Source: Myxococcales bacterium (lineage in GTDB: Bacteria > Myxococcota > Myxococcia > Myxococcales > JAKAPL01). From it: 64,000 bases of DNA. Position numbers and translations under genes: made by a program. Shown here in pieces: positions 19,493 through 28,501 of this stretch. Within the stretch, counting starts at the first letter, position 1, and each line of letters opens with the position of its first letter. The notes under the pieces were generated by a model. That model saw nothing but the letters and a program-made list of their open reading frames with translations. It had not been told where the DNA came from and ran no database searches. The stretch is from positions 1 through 64,000 of the forward strand of contig JAJXUD010000002.1 in assembly GCA_021783235.1 (NCBI GenBank). Direction: 5' to 3'.

Positions 19493-21342
19493 ACGCGCTG
19501 CCGCTGCTCTGCGGCGCGATCGGCGTCCTCGCCGTCGGCTACCGCTATTACAGCGCGTTCATCGCGACCCGAATCCTCGTGCTCGACGACAGCCGGGTGA
19601 CGCCCGCCCGGGAGCTCTCGGACGGTCAGAACTTCGTGCCGACGCCGCGCTGGGTCCTCTTCGGCCACCACTTCGCGGCCATCACGGGGGCGGGGCCCCT
19701 GATCGGCCCGGTGCTCGCCTGCCAGTACGGCTGGGCGCCGGGCTTCCTCTGGCTCGTCGCCGGGGTCGTGCTGGCCGGGGCCGTGCACGACTTCGTGATG
19801 CTCGGGGCCAGCCTGCGTCATGGCGGCCGATCGTTGGCCGAGATCGCGCGCGAGGAGATCTCACCCCTGGCCGGCGCGCTGGCCTCGGGGGCGATCCTCG
19901 TCGTCCTCGTCGTCGCGGTGGCGGCCATGGGTTTCGCGGTCGTCAATTCGATGAAGCAGGACGCCTGGGGGACCTTCACCCTCGTCGCGAGCGTTCCGCT
20001 CGCCATGGCGATGGGCCTCTCGATGACGTCGGGTGGCCGGAATGCCATCGCGTGGGCGAGCGTGCTCGGGGTCGCCGGGCTGTTCGCGGCGGTCGCTTTC
20101 GGCGGCTGGGCGAGCGGGCTGCCGGTCGGCGCGCCCGCCCGCGAGCTCTTCGAACGCGCCTTCGCCCTGGGGCCGCGGGGGGTCGCCATCGGCGTCGCCG
20201 TCTATGGCTTCGCGGCGAGCGTCCTCCCGGTCTGGTTGCTCCTCACCCCGCGCGATTACCTGAGCAGCTACCTGAAGCTCGGGACGATCGGTGCGCTCGT
20301 GCTCGGGGTCCTCTGGGTTCACCCGGTCCTGCGCGCTCCCGCGATGAGCGCCTACGTCCACGGCGGCGGGCCCATCGTCGCCGGGAAGCTCTTCCCATTC
20401 GTCTTCATCACCATCGCCTGCGGCGCCATCAGCGGCTTCCACTCGCTCATCGCGACGGGGACGACGCCCAAGATGGTCGCGCGCGAGAGCGACGCGCGCC
20501 CCATCGGCTACGGCGCGATGCTCTGCGAAGGGCTCGTGGGCGTCACTTGCCTCGTCGCCGCGAGCGCGCTCCACCCAGGGGACTATTACGCCATCAACGC
20601 GACCGCCGAGGTCTTTCACCGGCTGGGCCTGCAGCCGGTCGACCTCGCGCGGCTCGAGCACGAGGTGGGGACCGCGCTCGCGGGAAAGACGGGTGGCGCC
20701 GTCAGCCTCGCGGTTGGGATGGCCGAGATCTTCGCGAAGCTTCCGCTCGTGCGGGCGGTGCCGAGGATCCTCGCCTACTGGTACCACTTCGCGATCGTCT
20801 TCGAGGGGCTGTTCATCCTGACGACGGTCGACGCGGGCACGCGGGTGGCCCGCTTCATGGTGCAGGAGGTCGCTGGCCGGATCCACCCGAGGCTCGGCCG
20901 CCACGATTTCTGGCCGGCGGCGGTCCTCGCGACCGGGCTCGTGGTCGCGGCCTGGTCGTGGCTCATCTTCGCGGCCCTCGCCGATCCGCGCGGCATGGGC
21001 GTGCTCTGGACCCTTCTCGGCGTCGCGAACCAGCTGTTGGCCGTCATCGCGCTCACGGTGGCGACGAGCTGGATCGTCAACCTCGGCAAGGCGCGCCATG
21101 CCTGGGTGACGCTCTTGCCCCTCGTCTGGGTGGCGACGACCACCTTCTCGGGGGGGGCGCTCTCCATCCTGGGGCCGTACTGGAAGATGCTGGAGACGCC
21201 GGCGAGTCGGCCGATGGGACTCCTCTGCGCGGGCGGGATCGGCGTGGTCATGGTCGCGACGCTCGCCATTCTCGCGGAGGGCGCGCGCCGCTGGCGCCCG
21301 AAGGCGCAGGGAGCGGTTGTCCTTTCGGGCGGCGTCCGGTAG
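19489..21342 (+). CDS. cstA: CstA-type carbon starvation/pyruvate transporter
   Basis: The protein has 617 residues with about 16 hydrophobic helices. Family motifs include DGQNFVPTPRWVLFGHHFAAITGAGPLIGPVLA near residue 50 and ISGFHSLIATGTTPKM near 320. CstA and BtsT proteins import peptides or pyruvate. Here the location behind pyruvate:ferredoxin oxidoreductase favours pyruvate as substrate, which is inference. The GTG start lies in an overlap with the preceding small gene. The usual DUF466 partner does not follow; a Cys-rich lipoprotein gene does. Confidence 0.9.
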   Translation: MNALPLLCGAIGVLAVGYRYYSAFIATRILVLDDSRVTPARELSDGQNFVPTPRWVLFGHHFAAITGAGPLIGPVLACQYGWAPGFLWLVAGVVLAGAVHDFVMLGASLRHGGRSLAEIAREEISPLAGALASGAILVVLVVAVAAMGFAVVNSMKQDAWGTFTLVASVPLAMAMGLSMTSGGRNAIAWASVLGVAGLFAAVAFGGWASGLPVGAPARELFERAFALGPRGVAIGVAVYGFAASVLPVWLLLTPRDYLSSYLKLGTIGALVLGVLWVHPVLRAPAMSAYVHGGGPIVAGKLFPFVFITIACGAISGFHSLIATGTTPKMVARESDARPIGYGAMLCEGLVGVTCLVAASALHPGDYYAINATAEVFHRLGLQPVDLARLEHEVGTALAGKTGGAVSLAVGMAEIFAKLPLVRAVPRILAYWYHFAIVFEGLFILTTVDAGTRVARFMVQEVAGRIHPRLGRHDFWPAAVLATGLVVAAWSWLIFAALADPRGMGVLWTLLGVANQLLAVIALTVATSWIVNLGKARHAWVTLLPLVWVATTTFSGGALSILGPYWKMLETPASRPMGLLCAGGIGVVMVATLAILAEGARRWRPKAQGAVVLSGGVR

Positions 21343-21357
21343 CTTTCCTGGCTCCCG

Positions 21358-21852
21358 ATGCGCCTCCTCCTCTGCGCCCTTCTCGTCGGCCTCTGGTCCT
21401 CCTGCGGCTACGTCTTTCCGAGCTGCGAGACGATCCCGCCGTGCCCCACCGGGCAGACGCTCTGCACCCAGGCGAGCTGCTCCGACCTGACGACCGATCG
21501 GTACAACTGCGGCTCCTGCGGGAACGTCTGCTCGAGCGGCTTCATCTGCGGGCCTGGTGCGGACGGCGGCCCAGCGTGCCTCTGCCCCGACCCCCGGTCG
21601 CTCGCGTCGAACGGGGCCTGCGTCGATCTCCGGATCGACAACTCGAACTGCGGGACGCTCGGGAACGCTTGCACGAACGGCGAGGTCTGCGTGGCCGGGG
21701 CCTGCGGTTGCCCCGGGGACGGCGGCGAGAGCTGTCTGCTCGACGGAGGGCCCGCGGACGCGGGCGGGCTGGACGCCGGTGAAGACGGCGGCAGCAGCGA
21801 CGCGGGGGCGGACGCGGGCCCGATGAGCGACGCCGGCGGCGGCGACGCCTGA
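21358..21852 (+). CDS. cysteine-rich surface lipoprotein with Asp-Ala-Gly-rich tail
   Basis: The protein has 164 residues. The signal MRLLLCALLVGLWSSC ends in a lipobox-like WSSC. Two Cys repeats follow, of the form D-x-x-NCGxxGNxCxxGxxC (about 48-66 and 92-110), a pattern frequent in myxobacterial surface proteins. The last 45 residues are a DAG-rich low-complexity tail. It probably sits on the cell surface; ligand and role are unknown. It starts 16 nt after cstA, with no clear terminator between them. Confidence 0.65.
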   Translation: MRLLLCALLVGLWSSCGYVFPSCETIPPCPTGQTLCTQASCSDLTTDRYNCGSCGNVCSSGFICGPGADGGPACLCPDPRSLASNGACVDLRIDNSNCGTLGNACTNGEVCVAGACGCPGDGGESCLLDGGPADAGGLDAGEDGGSSDAGADAGPMSDAGGGDA

Positions 21853-21896
21853 CCCGAAGCCCGCGCGGGGCAGCTCCCCGTCGGGCCACCTCACGG

Positions 21897-21924
21897 TTGG
21901 CTCTTTCGCGCGGCCGAGTACAAT
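21897..21924 (+). promoter_or_regulatory. promoter of the biotin operon
   Basis: TTGGCT at 21897-21902 and TACAAT at 21919-21924 are 16 nt apart. The -10 matches the consensus in five of six positions. It ends 9 nt before the TTG start of bioF, with no Shine-Dalgarno sequence between them. Confidence 0.5.
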
Positions 21925-21933
21925 CCTCCTGCT

Positions 21934-23136
21934 TTGGCCGACCCACTTCAATTCGTCGACGAGGCGCTTCGGGAGCTGGCGGAGAGATCCCTTCTGCGCG
22001 CCAACGTCTCCATCGATTCGCCCCAGGGGCCGCAGGTCGAGCGCGGCGGTCGGACGCTCGTGAACCTCACCTCGAACGACTACCTCTCTCTCGCGGCCGA
22101 CCCCCGGGTCCGGCGCGCCGCGGCTGACGCGGCTGAGCGTCACGGCGCCGGGGCCGGCGCCAGCCGGCTATTGGGCGGCGACCTTCCCATCCACCGCGAG
22201 CTCGAGGTCGCCGTGGCGGAGTTCAAGGGGACCGAGGCCGCGATGGTCTTCCCGAGCGGCTACCACGCGAACACCGGGATCATCCCGGCCCTCGTCGGGG
22301 AGGGTGACGCGGTCTTCTCGGACGAGCTGAACCACGCCTCGATCATCGACGGCTGCCGGCTCAGCCACGCCGAGCGCGTGGTGTACCGGCACGCCGATCC
22401 AGGCGACCTCGAGGGGCGCCTGCGCCGGACGAGGGCCCGTCGGAAGCTCATCGTCACCGACAGCCTCTTCAGCATGGACGGCGACCTCGCGCCGTTGCCC
22501 GAGATCTGCGACGTCGCCGAGCGGCACGGGGCGCTCGTCATGGTCGACGAGGCCCATGCGACCGGGCTCTACGGCGAGGGTGCGGGCCTCTGCACCGAGC
22601 AGGGCGTGGCGGAGCGCGTCCAGGTCCAGATGGGGACCTTCGGCAAGGCGCTCGGCTCCTCGGGGGCCTATGTCGCGGGAGAGGCCCGCCTCATCCGCTT
22701 CCTCGTCGGCCGCTGCCGCAGCTACGTCTTCACGACCGCCCTGGCGCCACCCGCCTGCGGGGCCGCGCTCGAGGCCATCCGGATCGTCCGTTCGCCCGAG
22801 GGACAGGCGCTTCGGGCGCGGCTGCGATCGCACGCCGCGCTCTTCGAGTCGGATCTCGAGCGGGCGGGGACACGGCCCATCGCGGCCGGGAGCCACCTGT
22901 TCGCCGTGATCGTCGGCGAGCCGGACGCCGCCATGCGCGCGAGCGAGCGGCTCGAGGCGAACGGCCTCTTCGTCCGCGCGGTGCGGCCGCCGACGGTGCC
23001 GCCGGGGACCTCGCGGCTCCGCGCCTCCGTCTGCGCCGGGCACTCGATCGAGCAGCTTCGGCGGGCGGCGGCGGCGATTGGAGCGGTGGCGCTCGAGGCC
23101 GAGCCTGAGCCGCCTCGCAGAAAGGTCGGCGCGTGA
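21934..23136 (+). CDS. bioF: 8-amino-7-oxononanoate synthase
   Basis: The protein has 400 residues. It condenses pimeloyl-thioester with L-alanine, the first step of the biotin ring pathway, using PLP. The alpha-oxoamine synthase motifs are present: NDYLSLAADPRV near 48, GAGASRLLGG, DELNHASIIDGCR, VDEAHATG, and the PLP lysine Lys238 in TFGKALGSSGAYV. The TTG at 21934 gives a family-typical N-terminus (FVDEALRELAERSLLR) and lies just behind the TACAAT box. The end overlaps bioA by GTGA. Confidence 0.95.
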   Translation: MADPLQFVDEALRELAERSLLRANVSIDSPQGPQVERGGRTLVNLTSNDYLSLAADPRVRRAAADAAERHGAGAGASRLLGGDLPIHRELEVAVAEFKGTEAAMVFPSGYHANTGIIPALVGEGDAVFSDELNHASIIDGCRLSHAERVVYRHADPGDLEGRLRRTRARRKLIVTDSLFSMDGDLAPLPEICDVAERHGALVMVDEAHATGLYGEGAGLCTEQGVAERVQVQMGTFGKALGSSGAYVAGEARLIRFLVGRCRSYVFTTALAPPACGAALEAIRIVRSPEGQALRARLRSHAALFESDLERAGTRPIAAGSHLFAVIVGEPDAAMRASERLEANGLFVRAVRPPTVPPGTSRLRASVCAGHSIEQLRRAAAAIGAVALEAEPEPPRRKVGA

Positions 23137-24515
23137 GCGCCCCAGCCGAACGGCCCGAGGGCGCCGCGGAACGGCACGCGCGGCTCGTCGAGCTGGACCA
23201 GCGGCACCTCTGGCACCCGTTCACGCAGATGCAGGGCTGGCTCGGAGAGGAGCCGCTGATCGTCGAGCGGGCCGAGGGCTCCTTCCTCGTCGACACGATG
23301 GGCCGCCGTTACCTCGACGGAGTCTCGTCGCTCTGGGTGACGGTTCACGGGCATCGCCGGCCGGAGATCGACGAGGCGATCCGCGCACAGCTGGACCGGG
23401 TCGCCCACACGACCTTGCTCGGGCTCTCGAGCGTGCCAGCCATCGAGCTCGCCGCCGAGCTCTGCCGGCGCGCGCCTCGGGGGCTCTCGCGGGTCTTCTA
23501 CTCGGACAGCGGCAGCACGGCGGTCGAGATCGCCGCCAAGATCGCCTTCCAGCACTGGAAGCAGCGGGGCCGGCCGGAGAAGAGGCGCTTTCTCGCCTTG
23601 GGCGAGGCCTACCATGGGGACACGCTGGGCTCGGTCTCGATGGGAGGGATCTCCCTCTATCACGAGATCTTCCGGCCGCTGCTCTTCGAGGTGCTGCGGG
23701 GCCCGCCGCCGTACTGCTATCGCTGCCCGCTCGACAAGCGGCCCGAGAGCTGCGGCGTCGCCTGCGCCGACGAGCTGGCCTCGCTCGTCGAGCGGCACGG
23801 AAGCGAGCTCGCGGCGGTGGTGGTCGAGCCGCTCGTGCAAGGGGCCGCGGGGATGATCACGCAGCCCAAAGGCTGGCTGCGGCGCGTTCGAGAGGCCTGC
23901 GACCGAGCGGACGTCCTCCTGATCGCCGACGAGGTGGCGGTCGGTTTCGGACGGACCGGGACTCTCTTCGCCTGCGAGCAGGAAGGGGTGGTGCCGGATC
24001 TCCTCTGCCTCGCGAAGGGGATCACGGGGGGCTACCTGCCTCTCGCCGCGACGCTCGCGACCGAGGAGGTCTTCCGCTCTTTTCTCGGTGCCTGGGAGTC
24101 GGATCGGACATTCTTTCACGGCCACACCTACACGGGCAATCCGCTCGCTTGCGCCGCGGCGCTCGCGAGCTTCGAGATCTTCGATCGGGACCGGACGCTG
24201 GCGCGGCTCCCCTCGAAGATCGAGCGGCTCGCCTCGCGCCTCGCCGGTCTCTCGGGCCATCCGCACGTCGGAGAGGTACGGCAGCGGGGGCTCATGGTCG
24301 GGATCGAGCTCGTCGAGGATCGGGAGACGCGTCGGCCGTTCGCGCGCGCGCGCCGCATGGGCCACCGGGTCATCCTTCAGGCCCGAGAGCGGGGGGTCGC
24401 GCTCCGTCCCCTCGGCGACGTGATCGTCCTGATGCCGCCGCTCTCCATCGAAGAGGACGAGATCGATCTGCTCGCGCGCGTGGTCGCGGAATCGATCGAG
24501 GCCGCGACCGCGTGA
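23133..24515 (+). CDS. bioA: adenosylmethionine-8-amino-7-oxononanoate aminotransferase
   Basis: The protein has 460 residues with a GTG start in a GTGA overlap with bioF. It transfers an amino group from S-adenosylmethionine to the bioF product, using PLP. The N-terminus HLWHPFTQMQ is characteristic of BioA, followed by SDSGSTAVEIA, a short Cys-bearing loop YCYRCPLDKRPESCG, ADEVAVGFGRTG and the PLP lysine Lys295 in LAKGITGGYLPL. HGHTYTGNPLACAAA marks the C-terminal lobe. The Cys loop is typical of the longer BioA forms found in Gram-positive and some delta groups. Confidence 0.95.
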   Translation: MSAPAERPEGAAERHARLVELDQRHLWHPFTQMQGWLGEEPLIVERAEGSFLVDTMGRRYLDGVSSLWVTVHGHRRPEIDEAIRAQLDRVAHTTLLGLSSVPAIELAAELCRRAPRGLSRVFYSDSGSTAVEIAAKIAFQHWKQRGRPEKRRFLALGEAYHGDTLGSVSMGGISLYHEIFRPLLFEVLRGPPPYCYRCPLDKRPESCGVACADELASLVERHGSELAAVVVEPLVQGAAGMITQPKGWLRRVREACDRADVLLIADEVAVGFGRTGTLFACEQEGVVPDLLCLAKGITGGYLPLAATLATEEVFRSFLGAWESDRTFFHGHTYTGNPLACAAALASFEIFDRDRTLARLPSKIERLASRLAGLSGHPHVGEVRQRGLMVGIELVEDRETRRPFARARRMGHRVILQARERGVALRPLGDVIVLMPPLSIEEDEIDLLARVVAESIEAATA

Positions 24516-25186
24516 CCGGGCTCTTCGTCGCGGGAACGGACACGGGAGTCGGCAAGACCTTCGTCGCGAGCGCGGTCTGTAGGGCGCTGCGCGAGCGAGG
24601 CGCCTTGGTCGCGGGGCTCAAGCCCTTCGAGACGGGCTGCGACCCAGTGGCGCGAGATGCGGCCGCCCTCGAACGAGCGGCCCAGAGCGGCCTGCCGATC
24701 GACTTGCGCTGTCCGTTCCGCTTTCGCCTGCCGCTCGCGCCGGCTGCCGCCGCCGAGCGAGAGGGCCGGCGCACCGGCGGCTCCGTCGCGCGGGCCGCGA
24801 CCCTGGTCCGTCGGATCGGCGAGGCGATGCCGGTCGTCGTCGAGTCGGCCGGTGGAATTCAGGTGCCGCTCGAGCCCCGGCGCACGAACCTGGATCTCGC
24901 GGCCGAGCTCGGCCTTCCGGTGCTGCTCGTCGGGCGCAACTCGCTCGGCACCATCAACCACACGGTCCTCACCCTCGATGCGCTGGAGCGGCGAGGGCTT
25001 CGACTCTGGGCAGTCGTCCTCTCGGCGGCCCGCCGTTCGGACCCCTCCGGCGAGGACAACGCTCGTTGGATCGCCGCGGCGAGGAGGGGCCGGCGCCCGC
25101 GGATCGTCGTTCTTCCGAGGTCCACCCGGGCCGAGGCGTCGAGGCGCCTCGGCCGCGAGCTCGCGCTCGATCGGCTCGTCGGCTAG
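24512..25186 (+). CDS. bioD: dethiobiotin synthetase
   Basis: The protein has 224 residues with a GTG start overlapping the bioA stop. It closes the ureido ring of dethiobiotin with CO2 and ATP. The P-loop reads GTDTGVGKTFVASA at residues 8-21, with KPFETGCDP (the substrate-binding lysine region) and VVESAGGIQVPL downstream. Length is usual. bioB and pimelate-pathway genes are absent here, so biotin synthesis depends on genes elsewhere. The last four bases (CTAG) are shared with the convergent gene. Confidence 0.93.
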   Translation: MTGLFVAGTDTGVGKTFVASAVCRALRERGALVAGLKPFETGCDPVARDAAALERAAQSGLPIDLRCPFRFRLPLAPAAAAEREGRRTGGSVARAATLVRRIGEAMPVVVESAGGIQVPLEPRRTNLDLAAELGLPVLLVGRNSLGTINHTVLTLDALERRGLRLWAVVLSAARRSDPSGEDNARWIAAARRGRRPRIVVLPRSTRAEASRRLGRELALDRLVG

Positions 25187-26742
25187 GGCTCCAACCAGTC
25201 GGGCGAGTCGTCCTGCCGGATGGCGCTCAGGACCCAGTCGAACGAGGCGGCGGTGACCTCGGCGCGGCAGTAGGGGCACTGGCCGCTCATGTTGATCTGG
25301 ATCTCGGCGCCGCAGCTCGGGCAATTCTTCTGCGCCGCGACGCAGGCCGCGAGCGAACGACCGCGAATGAGAGTCCAGTACTCGGACCAGGTCTTCTCGC
25401 GATTCGGATCGCCCGACAGAAGCCGCTCGCGCTCGCCGAGGACGTAGTCGAGGCCTCGCGCTCGGATTCGGACGGTGACCTGGTCGTAGTGCGGGTCGCT
25501 CTCGACGTCGGACAGCTCGCAGGTGAGGAGCTGCTGGTTCTTGAGGACGTTGTGCATCCCTTCGCGCCGGTAGCGCTCGAGGAAGGCGGCCTCGTTCTCG
25601 AAGAGGCGCGCGCTGACGAAGGGGCGAGCGCGCTGCCAGTCGACGTCCGCCCAGGCGCGCTGCAGCTCTTGGAAGAGCCGATGCGTCCGGGCCAGAATCG
25701 CCTGGAAGGTGAGGCCATCCTCGCGCGCTTCGAGCTCGGCGAGCCGGTCCTGCGCACCGAGCTCGACCCGGGTCGGCCGATCCCAGGTCGAGCCTTCGTC
25801 CAGGAGATCGGCCTTGCTCGCCAGCTCGCGTTCGACGATCTCGACCTCCGTCACGACCCAGTCGAAGGCGCCGGTCGCGACCTCGTTGTGGCAGTAGGCG
25901 CAACGGCCCTCGCGCAGCCCCTCGAGTGGGGCGCCGCAGCAGGGGCAGAGGTCGAGCTGGGTGGCTCGAGGCGGCTTGGAACGGGCCTTTTTCGAGCGCT
26001 CGAACGTCCAGATCTCGGCGGCTTTGAGCGGGTAGTCGGTCTCTCCGCGACGCTCGGTGTAGTTGGATTCGTAGGCCACTCGCAACCCGACGGAGGCCGC
26101 GCCCGGCTCGAGTCCCGTGATGCCGGCGAACCGAAGCTGCCCCACGACCACGTCCGAGACGGTCGTGGGGACGGGCTGAATGGAGCCGAGGTCGGTCCGG
26201 GCCCGCGGCGAAAGGTAGCCCGAGAGGCGCTCGAGTCCGATCGGCCGCTGGCGCTGCACCTCGGCGTAGAGGGAGTAGAGAAAGTCCTCGAGCAGCACCG
26301 ACGAGAAGTCGGGATCGAAGGGACGGATCTCCCTGAGCCGCTGCCGCGTGGTCGCGTCCAGCGAGCCCCCTGGGTCCGGGGCCGGCGTTCCCGCGATCGC
26401 CTCGACGGCTTGGGGCGCATCGGCCTCGCTGGCGCTCCAGCCGCCGCCCGATGGGAGGGTGCCACCCCTCATCTGGTGGCCGATCACGCCCACGAGAACC
26501 AAGAGCGCGATCGGCAGCCCGACCTTCGGGTAGACGATGACCAGTCGGATCAGGAGCAGTACGAGGTCGGCGTCGGCGCCCCCCCCGCCGGAGCCATCAC
26601 CGCCGCCGGAATGAAAGTGGCCCCCAGAGTGGAAGGAGTGGTAGCCGCCCCCTCCCCCCAGGCGCGCAAGGGCGGTCGTGCTGGAAAGGAGAACAAGGGC
26701 GGAGAGCCCCCCCCAGGAGAGCCAGGGTGCGAGGCGCCTCAT
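25183..26742 (-). CDS. membrane protein with duplicated Tim44-like lobe and zinc ribbons
   Basis: The protein has 519 residues. A signal-like N-terminus is followed by a Gly/His-rich stretch and one or two membrane helices (about 60-90). The cytoplasmic part holds two similar halves. Each has a Tim44-like lobe, then a CxxC...CxxC zinc ribbon (CPCCGAPL...CAYC near 270; CPSCGAEI...CPYC near 480), then the motif S/AFDWV. This points to an internal duplication. Tim44-like proteins are thought to bind membranes or partner proteins; function here is unknown. It overlaps the TPM-like gene upstream by four bases, so they form a pair. Confidence 0.65.
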   Translation of the reverse strand: MRRLAPWLSWGGLSALVLLSSTTALARLGGGGGYHSFHSGGHFHSGGGDGSGGGGADADLVLLLIRLVIVYPKVGLPIALLVLVGVIGHQMRGGTLPSGGGWSASEADAPQAVEAIAGTPAPDPGGSLDATTRQRLREIRPFDPDFSSVLLEDFLYSLYAEVQRQRPIGLERLSGYLSPRARTDLGSIQPVPTTVSDVVVGQLRFAGITGLEPGAASVGLRVAYESNYTERRGETDYPLKAAEIWTFERSKKARSKPPRATQLDLCPCCGAPLEGLREGRCAYCHNEVATGAFDWVVTEVEIVERELASKADLLDEGSTWDRPTRVELGAQDRLAELEAREDGLTFQAILARTHRLFQELQRAWADVDWQRARPFVSARLFENEAAFLERYRREGMHNVLKNQQLLTCELSDVESDPHYDQVTVRIRARGLDYVLGERERLLSGDPNREKTWSEYWTLIRGRSLAACVAAQKNCPSCGAEIQINMSGQCPYCRAEVTAASFDWVLSAIRQDDSPDWLEP

Positions 26743-27371
26743 GCGGCGGAGCCCTCGTCGTCCAGGCCCCCTGCAGGCGCGCGGGGGGCCAGCTGGTCAG
26801 TCGGACCGATGAGCCTGGTGAGCTCCGAGAGCGCTTCGGTGAAGCGTTCCGGGTGAGAGCGGTGGTGCAGTGCGTCCTCGAGCTTCGAGAGGGCCCCCGC
26901 GGCCCGTGGCCCATCGAGCGCGGCGAGATGCGGCGCGGAGACGACCTCGGCTCGGCGTTCGGCGAGCGACAGGAAGAGGAGCATCGAGGGGCCGAGAGAC
27001 CCCTTCGCGGCCAGATGCTCGACGAACAGCCGGCACGCCGCCGCGTGGACCCGTTGGTGGGCGAGTCGCGCGGGCAGAATCAGCCGTAGGACGTGGGGGC
27101 TCAGCAGGCAGAGCGCCGAGCCCAAGAGCGCCGCTCCTCCAACGTCGGCCAGCACCCAATCGGTCGCGAACGAAAAGGGCAGGTAGAGGAGCAGGCCAAG
27201 CGCCGAGGCACCCGTGACGAGGCCGGCGGCGAGCGCGACCTCGAGGTAGCGATCGGAGCGTGGGCGAAGGACGATCCAGACCGTCCGCCCGCTCGCCCGC
27301 CCGAGGGTCCTGGCCGCATCGGCCGCCTGCTGCCGGGCCTGGCCGTGCAACAGCTGGTGAGGACGCCCCAT
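26739..27371 (-). CDS. TPM-domain-like membrane protein
   Basis: The protein has 210 residues. Two hydrophobic segments (about 45-65 and 75-95) are followed by HQRVHAAACRLFVEHLA and MLLFLSLAERRAEVVSA. The LAERRAE stretch is typical of the TPM (DUF) family, in short form. It is the first gene of the pair with the Tim44-like protein, with an ATGA overlap. A role in membrane protein maintenance is a guess from the partner; no catalytic residues are evident. The 107 nt on its 5' side show no clear feature. Confidence 0.5.
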   Translation of the reverse strand: MGRPHQLLHGQARQQAADAARTLGRASGRTVWIVLRPRSDRYLEVALAAGLVTGASALGLLLYLPFSFATDWVLADVGGAALLGSALCLLSPHVLRLILPARLAHQRVHAAACRLFVEHLAAKGSLGPSMLLFLSLAERRAEVVSAPHLAALDGPRAAGALSKLEDALHHRSHPERFTEALSELTRLIGPTDQLAPRAPAGGLDDEGSAA

Positions 27372-27478
27372 CGCCTCTTCGTAGCACTGCCCGCCAGCGC
27401 GAGGCCAGTGGCAGGCTCAGAGGGAGTGAACGAACCCCCTCCCGTCGCCAGGCAGCCGATCCGGAGCTTCACGACTGC

Positions 27479-28498
27479 TCAGTCGAACTCGAGCACGATC
27501 TTTCCGAAGCTCGTTCCAGACTGGAGATGGCGGTGGGCGGCTGCCGCCTCGGCCGCGGGGAACGTCCGGTCCAGCGTGGTCCGGATCCGCCCAGCGCTCC
27601 AGAGGCCCAGCAGCGCTTCCATCTGCGGGCGGACGATCTCCTCGCGGTCCCAGAGCCTCCCCATGTTGACGCCGCCGACGCTCCGATTGTCCTCCATGAG
27701 GCGAAGCGGCGAGTGGCGTGGTGCGGTGGCGACGCCCCAGGCGGCCCGCAGGAGGTTCCGGCGCGCCCCCGGCACCATCGAGGAGAAGCCGAAGGCGAGC
27801 AGCTGGCCACCCGGAGCGAGAAGTTCGTAGCTCTTTCTCCAAGAGGCGCTGCCGATGGGGTCGAGCGCGAGCTGAATCGGGCGCGGCCCGGCGATCCGCT
27901 CGATCTCCGCGGCGGGATCGACCGCGTGGTAGTCGATCGGGTGGGCCACGCCCATCTCGCGCAGCCGCTCGTGCTTCTGCTTCGAAGCGGTGCCGAAGAT
28001 CTCCCCGCCTGCCTCACGGATGAGCTGCACGGCCGCGGTCCCCACCCCCCCGGCCGCCTGGTGGAGCAGCACGCGCTCACCCGGGCGCAGCCGTCCCACC
28101 CAATGGACGAGGTGATGGGCGGTGAGAAAGACCACCGGAAATCCGGCCGCCTCGGCAAAGCTCGAGGCGGCTGGGATGGGCATCGCATGGCTGGCCGGCA
28201 TGCAGACGAGCTCCGCCTGGCCGCCGAAATGGCAGAGGGCGACGGCCCGATCTCCTTCGTGCCAACCCGAAACCCCGGCGCCGACGGCCTCGACCTCACC
28301 GGCCACCTCGTAGCCGACCACGCAGGGCGGCTTCGGGGCATCGGGGTAGAGGCCGACCCGCGCCGCAACGTCGGAGAAGTTGAGCCCCGCTGCCCGAACC
28401 CGCACGCGCAGCTCGCCAGCCTTCGGGTCGGGAACCGGCAGGTCCCGCAGCTCGAGGACCTCGGGTCCGCCATGGCGACTGACCACCACCCCCTTCAT
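27479..28498 (-). CDS. zinc-independent medium-chain quinone oxidoreductase (VAT-1-like)
   Basis: The protein has 339 residues. An N-terminal GroES-like domain (MKGVVVSRHGGPEVLELRDL, GLNFSDVAARVGLYP) is followed by a Rossmann fold with the nucleotide motif AAGGVGTAAVQL near residue 150. The zinc-binding Cys and His of alcohol dehydrogenases are not seen, so an NADPH:quinone reductase-type activity is likely. It follows the TolC-like gene by 3 nt and is last in the TetR-EmrB-EmrA-TolC operon. It may detoxify the compounds that induce the pump. Confidence 0.8.
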   Translation of the reverse strand: MKGVVVSRHGGPEVLELRDLPVPDPKAGELRVRVRAAGLNFSDVAARVGLYPDAPKPPCVVGYEVAGEVEAVGAGVSGWHEGDRAVALCHFGGQAELVCMPASHAMPIPAASSFAEAAGFPVVFLTAHHLVHWVGRLRPGERVLLHQAAGGVGTAAVQLIREAGGEIFGTASKQKHERLREMGVAHPIDYHAVDPAAEIERIAGPRPIQLALDPIGSASWRKSYELLAPGGQLLAFGFSSMVPGARRNLLRAAWGVATAPRHSPLRLMEDNRSVGGVNMGRLWDREEIVRPQMEALLGLWSAGRIRTTLDRTFPAAEAAAAHRHLQSGTSFGKIVLEFD

Positions 28499-28501
28499 GG
28501 G

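Noticed and set aside
21934-25186. Complete biotin pathway
   Set aside because: Only bioF, bioA and bioD are present; bioB and the pimeloyl genes are not in the window.
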